DNA from: Protonemura montana
Taxonomy: Eukaryota; Arthropoda; Insecta; Plecoptera; Nemouridae
Direction: 5' to 3'
Assembly (NCBI GenBank): GCA_947568835.1
Contig: OX387606.1
Location: 1,426,001-1,490,000, forward strand
Length of the DNA stretch: 64,000 nt
Position 1 is the stretch's first letter; every line of letters begins with the position of its first letter. The notes under the pieces are model-generated. The model searched no databases. It was given only the letters and a program-made list of their open reading frames with translations, and was not told the DNA's origin. The translations under genes and the position numbers were made by a program. Shown one piece after another: positions 44,201 through 51,271 of the stretch.

Positions 44201-46542
44201 TTGCATTTCCCAGTACCTATAGGTGCTACAAACTACGTTTTTTTTTTCAGAGATCACATGATTTCTTAGAAAACGATATTTTTAATGAACTTTATCTTTT
44301 ATTGAAACGAGTTTGAGTTTGAACTTAAAAGAAACAATCGCGGACTTCGATCTTTTTAAAAAATCGTTTTTTGACGACGATCTTCCCCAACTCTGGTCAT
44401 GGGGCAGGACATGGGGCAGGACATGGGGCAGGACATGGGACAGGACATGGGGCAGGACATGGGGCAGGACATGGGGCAGGACATGGGGCAGGACATGGGA
44501 CAGGACATGGGGCAGGACATGGGACAGGACATGGGACAGGACATGGGACAGGACATGAGGCAGGACATGGGGCAGGACATGGGGCAGGACATGGGGCAGG
44601 ACATGGGGCAGGACATGGGACAGGACATGGGGCAGGACATGGAGCAGGACATGGGGCAGGACATGGGACAGGACATGGGACAGGACATGGGACAGGACAT
44701 GAGGCAGGACATGGGACAGGACATGGGACAGGACATGAGGCAGGACATGGGGCAGGACATGGGGCAGGACATGGGGCAGGACATGGGGCAGGACATGGGG
44801 CAGGACATGGGACAGGACATGGGACAGGACATGAGGCAGGACATGGGGCAGGACATGGGACAGGACATGGGGCAGGACATGGGACAGGACATGGGGCAGG
44901 ACATGGAGCAGGACATGAGGCAGGACATGGGGCAGGACATGGAGCAGGACATGGGGCAGGACATGGAGCAGGACATGGGGCAGGACATGGGGCAGGACAT
45001 GGGGCAGGACAAGAGGCAGGGCATGGGGCAGGACATGGGGCACGACATGGGGCAGGATATGGGTCAGGGCATGGGGCAGGACATAGGGCAGGACATGGGA
45101 CAGGACATGGTGCAGGACATGGGACAGGGCATGGGGCAGGACATGGGGCACGACATGGGGTAGGACATGGGTCAGGGCATGGGGCAGGACATGGGGCAGG
45201 ACATGCTGGGTTGTGCATAATACCGTATAGAGTAGGGCTGAGTCGTGCCAAGCGCAAAGGCTGAACGTCCCTTCCAAAGTGCCAAGTAGCATCTTAGCTT
45301 GAAGCTTGGCATCACCGTTTCAATGTTGAGTTTCCAGAATACAAATGAAATATTTCCAGGTTCCAATTTACTATACAGGCAACATTCCAACCTAACCTCA
45401 CATACAAAGCAAAACATTCCACGTTAGCGAATGCAAAGTTCATGCTTCCCTATATGACGCAACTGCGCGCGAACTGAACGCTTGTTACTGCGCAGGCTAC
45501 TCACGCACGCTGCGCACTGCGCGCGTCCCGCTGCTGCCCGACGCAACGTGTCGATCTGAGCATGTGTACGGGGCAGCCGCTGCGGGCGAGGGCATGCTCT
45601 GCGCGGGACATCTTGAAGGCGGGGCTGATGCGTGCCAAGGAGACTCTGGAGGTCCTCTTGTATGTCTGGACGATGGTAAGTTCATGCACCCCTGGACCAG
45701 TATTCCACTAAACAGCTGGTCCGTTGCAATACTCTGGGTTGGGTCGTCTGAAGGAAGTGGGAAATGAAACATGCAAACCGTTGAACCACTGGTAATATTG
45801 GCCTCGACTTATTTTTATTAGGAACACTTCAACCCTCTCAAAAGTGTATGCCCAAGCGGCAGTGCGAAGTAGTGAACTAGTAGTAGTTGTAGTCGTAGTA
45901 GGGTAGTGGTGTTCCTAGTAATAAAATACTTCGCCCATTGCAAGCGTTTGCATTTTAAATTAGTTTTCATACTGCAATTTCACCATTCCTCTTGTAGGTT
46001 ATTTTGCAAACAACTTAGTGGTCTGTTTGGTCAAAAAATGATCCGGTCCAAGGTATTTTCATTGACGAATGGGGACGAAGACGTCGTTACATCGTAAAAT
46101 AAGTTGACTTGTAATTTTTTATTACGAACACTATAACCGTCTCAAAAATTGATGCCCAAAAGGTGACTCAAACCCCGATCTCCATCTATCGCGGGTGTTG
46201 CTCTAACCCATTGGGCTACTTGAACACTGACTTTTGGAGACGATTTAAGTGTATTTGATTATATTTGTTCATTTTATTTTATTTATTTTTATTTGTTCAT
46301 TTCAATTGATTAATTGTATGTCATAGTGTATTTCATTGACTTGTAAGTTCTCTCTTTGGGTGGTTCTTGCATCTAACTCGCCGTGTGTGTTGCTTGTCCG
46401 TCCAGGCAAGTTCACTCTTCATGGAATCACGAGCTGGGGTCACGGGTGTGGGCGATCCAATAAGCCAGGCGTCTACACGCGTGTCGCCTTCTATCGCGAG
46501 TGGATCGACCAACAGGTTGCCGACGCCGTGCGTCTCAGCTAG
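23153..46542 (+). CDS. Teq: Tequila-type multidomain serine protease, complete (19 exons)
   Basis: Secreted chymotrypsin-family protease with extracellular binding modules, like insect Tequila/Graal, mosquito Sp22D and vertebrate neurotrypsin. All 19 exons join in phase to about 1,665 residues: signal peptide 1-23; chitin-binding type 2 domains 75-130 and 232-284 (six Cys each); Pro/Thr-rich 287-570; SRCR about 573-690; C-type-lectin-like about 692-830; LDLa about 945-980; PAN/apple about 985-1062; LDLa about 1071-1105; SRCR about 1112-1222; LDLa about 1225-1264; SRCR about 1268-1370; trypsin 1417-1660. Activation site R1416/VVGG; catalytic H1461, D1510, S1611; D1605 at the base of the S1 pocket predicts cleavage after Arg/Lys. 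C1400 should tether the pro-region to the catalytic chain. Introns hold many SINEs and minisatellites. The exon 8 donor is uncertain. Confidence 0.92.
23222..26421. other. Intron 1 of the Tequila-type gene
   Basis: Mostly the giant 5S-SINE array. From 25790 to 26421 it is otherwise unique, with a short (AATC)n run near 26160-26190. Confidence 0.7.
23300..25790 (-). mobile_element. 5S-derived SINE, reverse, with giant head array (about 25 units)
   Basis: The diverged body is at 23310-23545 and about 25 units of about 91 bp run 23545-25785. Each carries, on the minus strand, AAGTTAAGCAACACTGCGCT and GGATGGGTGACC, matching the box A and box C regions of the 5S rRNA internal promoter. The array right end breaks off at 25790 without the 5S 5' end. 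A 909-bp block is duplicated inside. Confidence 0.93.
26422..26767 (+). CDS. Teq: Tequila-type exon 2 (PT repeat, chitin-binding domain 1)
   Basis: [20 protein letters not shown] leads into a (PT)n stretch and a type 2 chitin-binding (CBM14) domain: [40 protein letters not shown], six Cys. Acceptor CTTGCAG. Two in-frame donors, after 26767 and after 26779, differ by four codons. Confidence 0.88.
27068..27511 (+). CDS. Teq: Tequila-type exon 3 (Pro-rich linker, chitin-binding domain 2)
   Basis: A Pro-rich linker ([15 protein letters not shown]) is followed by a second CBM14 domain: [42 protein letters not shown]. Acceptor CCACAG, donor GTACGT. The aromatic/Trp positions of the CBM14 fold (CARFLNCW) are kept. 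Confidence 0.9.
27538..27990 (-). mobile_element. 5S-derived SINE, reverse (intron 3)
   Basis: Tail at the left (TTGTGGTGTTTAACATAGCA), then body and about two truncated units. It starts about 27 bp downstream of the exon 3 donor and ends about 30 bp before exon 4. Confidence 0.92.
28020..28872 (+). CDS. Teq: Tequila-type exon 4 (Pro/Thr-rich mucin-like region)
   Basis: 284 codons, low complexity: [20 protein letters not shown], then a Pro-rich stretch and a Ser/Thr-rich stretch ([20 protein letters not shown]), likely heavily O-glycosylated. No Cys. Insect homologues also have such a spacer between chitin-binding and SRCR/LDLa parts. Acceptor ATTCCAG, donor GTAAGC. Confidence 0.85.
28930..29095. 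mobile_element. Half copy of the foldback element
   Basis: Starts CCGTTGAGTGCAGGTTATAG and runs to CTCGTAGGTTAAC, about one arm of the 420-bp foldback element. The second arm is replaced by the 47-bp array. Confidence 0.85.
29096..30200. repeat. 47-bp minisatellite derived from the foldback-element end
   Basis: About 23 copies of a unit built of CTCTACCTAGAACCTGCACA plus CTCAACGGTTTAACATTAAC and GTTCTGT. The first part equals the terminal sequence of the foldback element. It fills intron 4 of the protease gene. Confidence 0.95.
30318..30473 (+). CDS. Teq: Tequila-type exon 5 (SRCR 1, first half)
   Basis: [20 protein letters not shown] then [20 protein letters not shown] and CRQLGYPR: the SRCR pattern LRLxGG, WGxxCD, A.V.CRQLGY. 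Acceptor ATTGCAG, donor GTAAAT, two bases into an Arg codon completed by exon 6. Confidence 0.85.
30632..30912. mobile_element. MITE-family copy (intron 5)
   Basis: Runs from GTTTTTAGACTCATGTCTAC to AAATAGTTTTTGTTAAAAC. The best single-orientation copy of the family, with an inner CCTGATTATTTTATTTAGAT module. Confidence 0.8.
30971..31464 (+). CDS. Teq: Tequila-type exon 6 (SRCR 1 end, C-type-lectin-like start)
   Basis: Finishes the SRCR ([28 protein letters not shown]) and begins a C-type-lectin-like domain: [38 protein letters not shown], then [10 protein letters not shown] and [18 protein letters not shown]. The [16 protein letters not shown] step is the CTLD helix 2 region. Acceptor TTTCAG, donor GTTAGA. 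Confidence 0.85.
31856..32002 (+). CDS. Teq: Tequila-type exon 7 (C-type-lectin-like end)
   Basis: [20 protein letters not shown] then APYVCQRPY, the C-terminal CTLD half with the final two Cys (W..DC....YVCQR). The canonical EPN/QPD and WND sugar/calcium motifs were not seen, so calcium-dependent sugar binding is doubtful. Acceptor CCGCAG, donor GTAGGG. Confidence 0.85.
32130..33275 (+). mobile_element. 5S-derived SINE with expanded 36-bp body array (intron 7)
   Basis: Diverged 5S-like head (CACCGATTCTCGTGGGATTT) near 32160, a 36-bp array at 32284-33037, the rest of the body, and a tail at about 33275. Confidence 0.9.
32284..33037 (+). repeat. 36-bp minisatellite grown inside the SINE body
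   Basis: About 21 copies of AACTTCACTCGCCTTGCTTA followed by TCAACCTCTCGACAGC. Because 36 is a multiple of 3, frames stay open on both strands (for example repeated [11 protein letters not shown]), but these are not genes. Confidence 0.97.
33370..34430 (-). mobile_element. 5S-derived SINE, reverse, about 8 head units (intron 7)
   Basis: Tail and body at 33370-33625, units at 33630-34355, and a diverged head ending GTTTCCAACACGCCAAACCA near 34430. Confidence 0.92.
34517..34664 (+). CDS. Teq: Tequila-type exon 8 (acidic linker; end uncertain)
   Basis: Reads [20 protein letters not shown] then [16 protein letters not shown], a linker with two Cys. Acceptor CAACAG. The phase needed for exon 9 allows a GC-type donor (ACCAG/GCCTGT after 34664) or a GT donor after 34694 (TTCGG/GTGTGA). 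Both keep the frame. No domain match; RNA data would settle it. Confidence 0.55.
34777..35235 (+). CDS. Teq: Tequila-type exon 9 (linker, LDLa 1, PAN start)
   Basis: A Gln/Pro/Ala-rich linker, then LDLa: [35 protein letters not shown] (Ca-binding D..DC....DE pattern). A PAN/apple domain then starts at [14 protein letters not shown] with [20 protein letters not shown]. Acceptor CTCCAG, donor GTGAGT. Confidence 0.9.
35298..36048 (+). mobile_element. tRNA-derived SINE, composite copy with perfect hairpin (intron 9)
   Basis: Contains a near-perfect palindrome at 35337-35452, a second outer part from 35660, the middle module (CAACGAATCCAACGTCAAAT), and a tRNA-like segment at 35933-36004. Confidence 0.85.
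35933..36004 (+). repeat. tRNA-like head of a SINE
   Basis: GTCCAAG acceptor half, D arm AGCTCAATTGGTCAGAGC and B box GGGTTCAAGTCC. Embedded in the tRNA-derived SINE. Confidence 0.78.
36199..36358 (+). CDS. Teq: Tequila-type exon 10 (PAN end, LDLa 2 start)
   Basis: PAN end: [24 protein letters not shown]. Then LDLa start: [18 protein letters not shown]. The exon stops in the middle of the LDLa domain. Acceptor CACAG, donor GTGAGT. Confidence 0.9.
36440..37470 (+). mobile_element. 5S-derived SINE with about 8 head units (intron 10)
   Basis: Units at 36450-37170, then the body and a tail at TAAACACCATAAATAATAAT. The 5S 5' end is absent. Confidence 0.93.
37555..37681 (+). CDS. Teq: Tequila-type exon 11 (LDLa 2 end, SRCR 2 start)
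   Basis: [17 protein letters not shown] completes LDLa 2 with the canonical calcium-binding SDE. Then [19 protein letters not shown] starts SRCR 2. Acceptor TTTAG, donor GTGCGT. Confidence 0.92.
37900..38010. mobile_element. MITE-family fragment (intron 11)
   Basis: AAAAACTATTTGAACTGGGT through TCAAGTAGACATGAGTCTAA, with the middle deleted. Confidence 0.7.
38113..38351 (+). CDS. Teq: Tequila-type exon 12 (SRCR 2)
   Basis: [35 protein letters not shown], then [20 protein letters not shown] and [11 protein letters not shown]: a group A/B-type SRCR. Acceptor CCGCAG, donor GTCAGC; the last strand and Cys are in exon 13. Confidence 0.95.
38528..38815. mobile_element. MITE-family copy, inverted (intron 12)
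   Basis: Same modules as 30632-30912 in the opposite orientation (GGGTTTTGAATGCTAAGTGA, AATAATCAGGGTCAATAA), then extra sequence shared with 59500-59800. Confidence 0.75.
39113..39265 (+). CDS. Teq: Tequila-type exon 13 (SRCR 2 end, LDLa 3)
   Basis: VAGIACR closes SRCR 2. Then LDLa: [39 protein letters not shown]. Exactly 51 codons, phase 0 at both ends. Acceptor CGGCAG, donor GTGAGT. Confidence 0.94.
39272..40020 (+). mobile_element. Old 5S-derived SINE relic split by a foldback element (intron 13)
   Basis: Left part 39272-39339 (GCCGAACGGATTGACGCGTT, ACACCGAAGTTAAGAAGCAC) and right part 39759-40020 (CTGTTTGGGAGAGAGTTTGG). More diverged than the other copies. Confidence 0.8.
39340..39758. 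mobile_element. Foldback element, second full copy
   Basis: About 419 bp, arms as in the 12701 copy. Flanked by TATCA on both sides, a possible 5-bp target duplication. Confidence 0.88.
40075..40520 (+). repeat. Dispersed repeat, partner of 5535-5960
   Basis: TAGGGAAATCTCATTAAGAT end, TGACGTCAG motifs, AAAAAATGGCGACCCTCGTT. Class unknown. Confidence 0.7.
40604..40734 (+). CDS. Teq: Tequila-type exon 14 (SRCR 3, first half)
   Basis: [42 protein letters not shown] textbook SRCR first half. Acceptor TGTGCAG, donor GTAGGC. Confidence 0.94.
41301..41322. repeat. Poly-C run
   Basis: About 22 C in an intron. The length in the assembly may not be exact. Confidence 0.8.
41401..41608 (+). CDS. Teq: Tequila-type exon 15 (SRCR 3, second half)
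   Basis: [58 protein letters not shown]: complete SRCR end. Acceptor TGCGTAG, donor GTAAGT. Confidence 0.94.
41717..42250 (+). mobile_element. 5S-derived SINE with 2 head units (intron 15)
   Basis: Well-preserved head (CACCGGTCCTCGTGAGATCA), two units, body, tail ACACCACAAATAATAGTAAT. Confidence 0.94.
42569..42877 (+). CDS. Teq: Tequila-type exon 16 (activation site, catalytic His)
   Basis: A short pro-segment with the linker Cys (TVCGLQP), activation site [10 protein letters not shown], then [20 protein letters not shown] with the catalytic His in TAGHC, and VRAGDHDTE. Acceptor GACCAG, donor GTAACC. Confidence 0.95.
43030..43440. mobile_element. MITE-family cluster (intron 16)
   Basis: Two or more overlapping copies in both orientations (TTTTAAACTCATGTCTACTT, GTTTTGAATCCTAAGTAAAG, then inverted modules to 43440). 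Confidence 0.75.
43543..43780 (+). CDS. Teq: Tequila-type exon 17 (catalytic Asp)
   Basis: [31 protein letters not shown]: the NDIAVVKL motif with the catalytic Asp, then VQPICLPPP and TTSGWGS. Acceptor ATCCAG, donor GTATGA. Confidence 0.95.
43838..43990. mobile_element. tRNA-SINE outer-part hairpin fragment (intron 17)
   Basis: ACACTATAAACGTCTCAAAA and its inverse TTTTTGAGACGGTTATAGTG flank a short centre, then CATTGCAAGCGTTTGCAATT. The tRNA head is missing. Confidence 0.75.
44399..45207. repeat. 12-bp minisatellite (intron 17)
   Basis: About 67 copies of GGACATGGGGCA with GGACATGGGACA, GGACATGAGGCA and other variants. As 12 is a multiple of 3, five or six frames stay open (Met-Gly-Gln-Asp, Gly-His-Gly-Ala and Pro-Cys-type repeats); none is a gene. 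Confidence 0.97.
45496..45675 (+). CDS. Teq: Tequila-type exon 18 (catalytic Ser)
   Basis: [50 protein letters not shown]: catalytic Ser in GDSGGP and Asp six residues before it (trypsin specificity). Acceptor GCGCAG, donor GTAAGT. Confidence 0.96.
45815..45970. mobile_element. tRNA-SINE relic (intron 18)
   Basis: ACACTTCAACCCTCTCAAAA and a GCCCATTGCAAGCGTTTGCA end. No tRNA head; a GTAGTAGTTGTAGTCGTAGT insertion in the centre. Confidence 0.55.
46118..46262 (-). mobile_element. tRNA-derived SINE, reverse (intron 18)
   Basis: The tRNA-like part is at 46153-46225 (minus), diverged in the B box and with TTCAAG for TCCAAG at the acceptor. Flanked by the outer module (GAACACTATAACCGTCTCAA). Confidence 0.78.
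46406..46542 (+). CDS. Teq: Tequila-type exon 19 (end of protease, stop)
   Basis: [40 protein letters not shown] ends with TAG at 46540. SWGxGC and KPGVYTRV are standard trypsin-end motifs. Acceptor GTCCAG. Confidence 0.96.
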
Positions 46543-46794
46543 ACGCCACTTCGACGTCGCGACGCGCAGAAAGTCGAGTCTTCCTAAGTGACACTGCCAT
46601 ACAGCGACAATGCTCAAGAGTTGCATGGCCGTATCACGGCTCCAAGTACGCCAAACGGAAGTACCATATCGAGCGATGGCACCGCTTTACCAAAATCACA
46701 TCTTATTCTTACCAGTTTTCACAAAGCAAACTACGCTGAATGACAAACAAAAAGTTAACACATGGCAAAGCTCTAAGCTTGGAGAAGAAATAAG

Positions 46795-47290
46795 CCCGGT
46801 TTACACGGGAGCAGTCTTCTTGGATAATCTGCCGTGAAATGTCAGTTTTGGAGGTCATTTCTTACGGATACCTATTAGGTTGTTGGTGCGCGTCCAATAT
46901 AAGTAGCGCAATCAAATTCAAAGTGAAATTTCGGTACTAGCAACGTTAAAGCACACACATAATTGATGAAAAATGGACAAACCAAACGCATAACCTCAAA
47001 GTTCAGTCGCGATCTGCTCGGCAGCCATGTTTCTTTGTTTTCCCCCTCCATGACGCATGATGACCCAGAGTCAGGAACGTTTCTGATTGGTTGGTTTCAG
47101 CGGAGACTCTTGTTGAAATAGAACATGCGCTAATCGAACATCTCTGCGGCAGATATCTGCTACGGCTCTTGTGCCGACTTGTGGTGACACATGTTTGACA
47201 ATAGTTTCCGTTTACAAGGGACTAGTTTTCTCGCGCGGTAGACTGCGGAGGCAGCGAGCGGAGAAAAATGCTCTCGTGTTTACCGGGCTT
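46795..47290. mobile_element. Non-autonomous TIR element, about 495 bp
   Basis: Ends AGCCCGGTTTACACGGGAGC and, reverse-complemented from the right, AGCCCGGTAAACACGAGAGC. The flanks are about 38-bp imperfect direct repeats (ACACATGGCAAAGCTCTAAG and ACACATAGCAAAGCTTTAAG). Confidence 0.75.
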
Positions 47291-47358
47291 AACACATAGC
47301 AAAGCTTTAAGCTTAGACAAGAGATAAAGAAAGTACAGCTGAAGCGATAAGAGAGACA

Positions 47359-47550
47359 TTGAGGTCGGACCTAGGCTTTAAGAAAGTATGTACTGGATCG
47401 AATGTCGTAGAGGTTCAAACAGCTCTTTCCAAGTTCAGGTTACCAACGTCGAGCCCCTGGTACACAAACAAAACAGCAAGCTTTCACCTTTCTTTCAACA
47501 GCCATCTAGAAAATTATTTTTTTAACAAATCCGATTTGGTTAGAAAATAA
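47359..47550 (+). pseudogene. Possible LINE 3'-end relic
   Basis: The forward frame ends in a basic, aromatic stretch (SHLENYFFNKSDLVRK) similar in style to LINE ORF2 ends elsewhere in the window. Weak evidence. Confidence 0.3.
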
Positions 47551-47674
47551 AACACACGAGGTTCAACAAGGAAATGACCTCGAATTTACTTTATGATCAC
47601 TTTGCATTGTTAAAATATTAGATGTTTATGCAAAGCCAATGAAACATATTTTTTTAAATGTTAAACGAGTACCT

Positions 47675-48428
47675 CCAACCTCACTCCTGAAGAGATCTGG
47701 TCATGTGTATGATGGTCACCCATCCAATACTTGACCAAGCGCAGTGTTGCTTAACTTTCATTCCTCCAACCTCTCTCCCGAACAGAACTGGTCATGTGTA
47801 TGATGGTCACCCATCTAATACCTGACCCAGCGCAGTGTTGCCTAACTTCAATCCCTCCAACCTCACTCCTGAAGAGATCTGGTCATGTGTATGGTGGTCA
47901 CCCAAACAGTACCTGACTCAGCGCAGTGTTACTTAACTTTCATCCCTCCAACCTCTCTCCCGAACAGAACTGGTCATGTGTATGATGGTCACCCATCTAA
48001 TACCTGACCTAGCGCAGTGTTGCCTAACTTCAATCCCTCCAACCTCTCTCCCGAACAGAACTGGTCATGTGTATGATGGTCACCCATCCAATACTTGACC
48101 AAGCGCAGTGTTGCTTAACTTTCATTCCTCCAACCTCTCTCCCGAACAGAACTGGTCATGTGTATGATGGTCACCCATCTAATACCTGACCCAGCGCAGT
48201 GTTGCCTAACTTCAATCCCTCCAACCTCACTCCTGAAGAGATCTGGTCATGTGTATGGTGGTCACCCAAACAGTACCTGACTCAGCGCAGTGTTACTTAA
48301 CTTTCATCCCTCCAACCTCTCTCCCGAACAGAACTGGTCATGTGTATGATGGTCACCCATCTAATACCTGACCTAGCGCAGTGTTGCCTAACTTCAATCC
48401 CTCCAACCTCTCTCCCGAACAGAACTGG
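47675..48428 (-). repeat. 5S-SINE head array without body, reverse, about 8 units
   Basis: Units of about 90 bp with junction TAACTTTCATTCCTCCAACC. A four-unit block (including GAAGAGATCTGGTCATGTGT and ACCCAAACAGTACCTGACTC variants) recurs 361 bp later. No SINE body or tail: a free-standing array. Confidence 0.92.
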
Positions 48429-48451
48429 AAAAACACACAAACAGAAAAATG

Positions 48452-49762
48452 TCTCTGTGTTATTCTTATGGGCCATGTTTTTCCAAGCAGTCCAATGTAC
48501 TAGGTGCTAGTGGTTGAACAATGTCTCTGTGTTATTCTTATAGGCCATGTTTTTCCAAGCAGTCCAATGTACTAGGTGCTAGTGGTTGAACAATGTCTCT
48601 GTGTTATTCTTATGGGCCATGTTTTTCCAAGCAGTCCAATGTACTAGGTTCTAGTGATTGAACAATGTCTCTGTGTTATTCTTATGGGCTATGTTTTTCC
48701 AAGCAGTCCAATGTACTAGGTGCTAGTGATTGAACAATGTCTCTGTGTTATTCTTATGGGCTATGTTTTTCCAAGCAGTCCAATGTACTAGGTGCTAGTG
48801 GTTGAACAATGTCTCTGTGTTATTCTTATGGGCCATGTTTTTCCAAGCAGTCCAATGTACTAGGTGCTAGTGGTTGAAATGTCTCCGTGTTATTATTATG
48901 GGCCATGTTTTTCCAAGCAGTACAATGTACTAGGTGCTAGTGATTGAACAATGTCTCTGTGTTATTCTAATGGGCCATGTTTTTCCAAGCAGTCCAATGT
49001 TCTAGGTGCTAGGGGTTGAACAATGTCTCTGTGTTATTCTTATGGGCTATGTTTTTCCAAGCAGTCCAATGTACTAGGTGCTAGTGGTTGAAAAATGTCT
49101 CTGTGTTATTCTTATGGGCCATGTTTTTCCAAGCAGTTCAATATACTAGGTGCTAGTGGTTGAAATGTCTCTGTGTTATTCTTATGGGCCATGTTTTTCC
49201 AAGCAGTACAATGTACTAGGTGCTAGTGGTTGAACAATGTCTCTGTGTTATTCTTATGGGCCATGTTTTTCCAAGCAGTCCAATGTTCTAGGTGCTAGGG
49301 GTTGAACAATGTCTCTGTGTTATTCTTATGGGCCATGTTTTTCCAAGCAGTCCAATGTTCTAGGTGCTAGGGGTTGAAAAATGTCTCTGTGTTATTCTTA
49401 TGAGCCATGTTTTTCCAAGCAGTCCAATGTACTAGGTGCTAGGGGTTGAACAATGTCTCTGTGTTATTCTTATGGGCCATGTTTTTCCAAGCAGTCCAAT
49501 GTACTAGGTGCTAGTGGTTGAAAAATGTCTCTGTGTTATTCTTATGGGCCATGTTTTTCCAAGCAGTCCAATGTACTAGGTGCTAGTGGTTGAACAATGT
49601 CTCTGTGTTATTCTTATGGGCCATGTTTTTCCAAGCAGTCCAATGTACTAGGTGCTAGGGGTTGAACAATGTCTCTGTGTTATTCTTATGGGCCATGTTT
49701 TTCCAAGCAGTCCAATGAACTAGGTGCTAGTGGTTGAACAATGTCTCTGTGTTTTTCTTATG
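48452..49762. repeat. 72-bp minisatellite
   Basis: About 18 copies of a unit beginning AATGTCTCTGTGTTATTCTT and containing GGGCCATGTTTTTCCAAGCA and GTACTAGGTGCTAGTGGTTG. It starts about 25 bp after the end of the 5S array. Confidence 0.97.
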
Positions 49763-50448
49763 GGCTAAAATTTTTTTTGTCACCAAGCCGAAAAGTCAGT
49801 GTTAATTATTTTTGCTCTGGTTTGTGGCGACAAATGAGATATAAAAGTATCTACTAAATAAGTAGCTCAGAATTATAAATTAGTGTTACCGTTTAATTTT
49901 AATGGGTGAAGAATCCTCAAAAGAAATTTTCATCAATTTCGTACCTACTTCCATACGAAAAATCACGAAAAATATTTTCTGACTTTTCTTTAATTATTTT
50001 TTTTATTTGTACATTGCTGAAATCTGGAACCGTAGCCACGTGACCTGTTCACCCACGTGGTCCGAAACTCAATGCACTTCTTTCTATAGAGCTGACTTGA
50101 CCCTCGGCAACAATTAAATCAACCCTTAGTTTGATTATGTTAAGTAAGCACAATCTTTAGTATTGATGAGGAATGTTATGCAAAAAGATTCAGGTAGGAA
50201 ACCAGGGTGGCTGCAAGAAACTACAAGACGACGGCAGTAGAGTGACACAAACTACCACCTAAAGTTAGAGTTTGCATTGCATTACGTGTTGGTTGATTCG
50301 TGCGTTGGCACGGTAAGCTTGAAATGATTTACTCGAAGGCGTTTCTGTAATACGCAAATGACAGAGATGCGTCATTACAAAACAACCTCTACATGAACCA
50401 TCAAACATAGAAAATTCGAGACGCCAGTTGCATGTATAATATATTTCA
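49763..50448. other. Unique AT-rich sequence
   Basis: No coding similarity or known repeat seen between the 72-bp array and the 3' end of the cystine-knot gene. Confidence 0.5.
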
Positions 50449-50449
50449 G

Positions 50450-50464
50450 TTTATTTTGTTTATT
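50450..50464 (-). terminator. Candidate polyadenylation signals of the PTTH/Trunk-like gene
   Basis: Two overlapping-range AATAAA motifs on the minus strand (50459-50464 and 50450-50455), about 280 bases after the stop at 50741. Confidence 0.5.
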
Positions 50465-50740
50465 ATAATTTGTTGGCAAGAATGAAGCAAAAGTTTGTCG
50501 TTATCAAAGCAAATCTCCAGCTACTTGAAGTGAGTGCAAGCAAAATATTGAGCGAGCGATCGCCTTGTCATAAACCTCACGAGAAGGAAGTCTCTCGAGT
50601 TAGTTGACAGTAAATGAAACAATAAAGACTGCCAGAAAAGCAGCCGCCAAGTAAAAACAAAGTGCTGCATCCATTGGATATCCATGTTGTTAGCATTTAA
50701 TGGTACCGTCATCATTATTCGCCTGCCGAGAAGAAAATGA

Positions 50741-51271
50741 TCAATCTCTTGCTTGAATACACTTGCATCCAATGCTGATCGGTATCTTCACAAACTTCCA
50801 GCCCGACTGGAGCATCTGTGGCACGTCATTGTCAACGGGTTCTGCGCTCTCCTTGGTCGCGAGTACTTTAATCTCGTAGTTGTGCGGAGCGCACACGTAG
50901 GGTCTGCGACAGTTCGTGCAGCTGGCCGCAGTGCAGTTGATCTCGGTTACATTAGCCGGGTACAGACCCGCACTCAAATTGCGTACGTTCCATTTGTTCC
51001 AGTCGAGCATACATTCGCAAGTCTCCTGCATTTCCAAGTAGTTCTTGCGCATGCGTTTCATCTTTTGGATGTTGGCGCCAAGATGGTCGATCTCCTGGTA
51101 GCGCTCAGTCTCGTCGACCGCCACGCTGCATCCAGGGTTAACGTCGAGATCATCAATCGCCTTCATATGTTCGGGAGTCGAATGCCAGTCTCGGTTGACG
51201 CGTTGGCTGAAGGTGTGGTCTAGGAGTAGGAGCAGTGGAAGAGCGGCCAACAGCACCTGTAGACCGGGAAA
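50741..51271 (-). CDS. PTTH/Trunk-like exon 2
   Basis: Carries most of the signal peptide, the propeptide (RVNRDWHSTPEHMKAIDDLD) and the whole cystine knot, ending CIQARD with TGA. Two in-frame acceptors are possible: TTCCAG before 51271 and CTACAG before 51256, differing by FPGLQ. Confidence 0.85.
   Translation of the reverse strand, partial: FPGLQVLLAALPLLLLLDHTFSQRVNRDWHSTPEHMKAIDDLDVNPGCSVAVDETERYQEIDHLGANIQKMKRMRKNYLEMQETCECMLDWNKWNVRNLSAGLYPANVTEINCTAASCTNCRRPYVCAPHNYEIKVLATKESAEPVDNDVPQMLQSGWKFVKIPISIGCKCIQARD

Larger units (their letters stand above)
46543..47674. other. 3' flank of the protease gene with a TIR element
   Basis: No AATAAA was seen close to the stop; the first clear one is at 47546-47551. 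A TIR element occupies about 46795-47290. Confidence 0.5.

Noticed and set aside
44282-45292. Open frames of 230-336 codons on both strands
   Set aside because: They are translations of the 12-bp minisatellite in an intron; no start context, domain or codon bias supports them.
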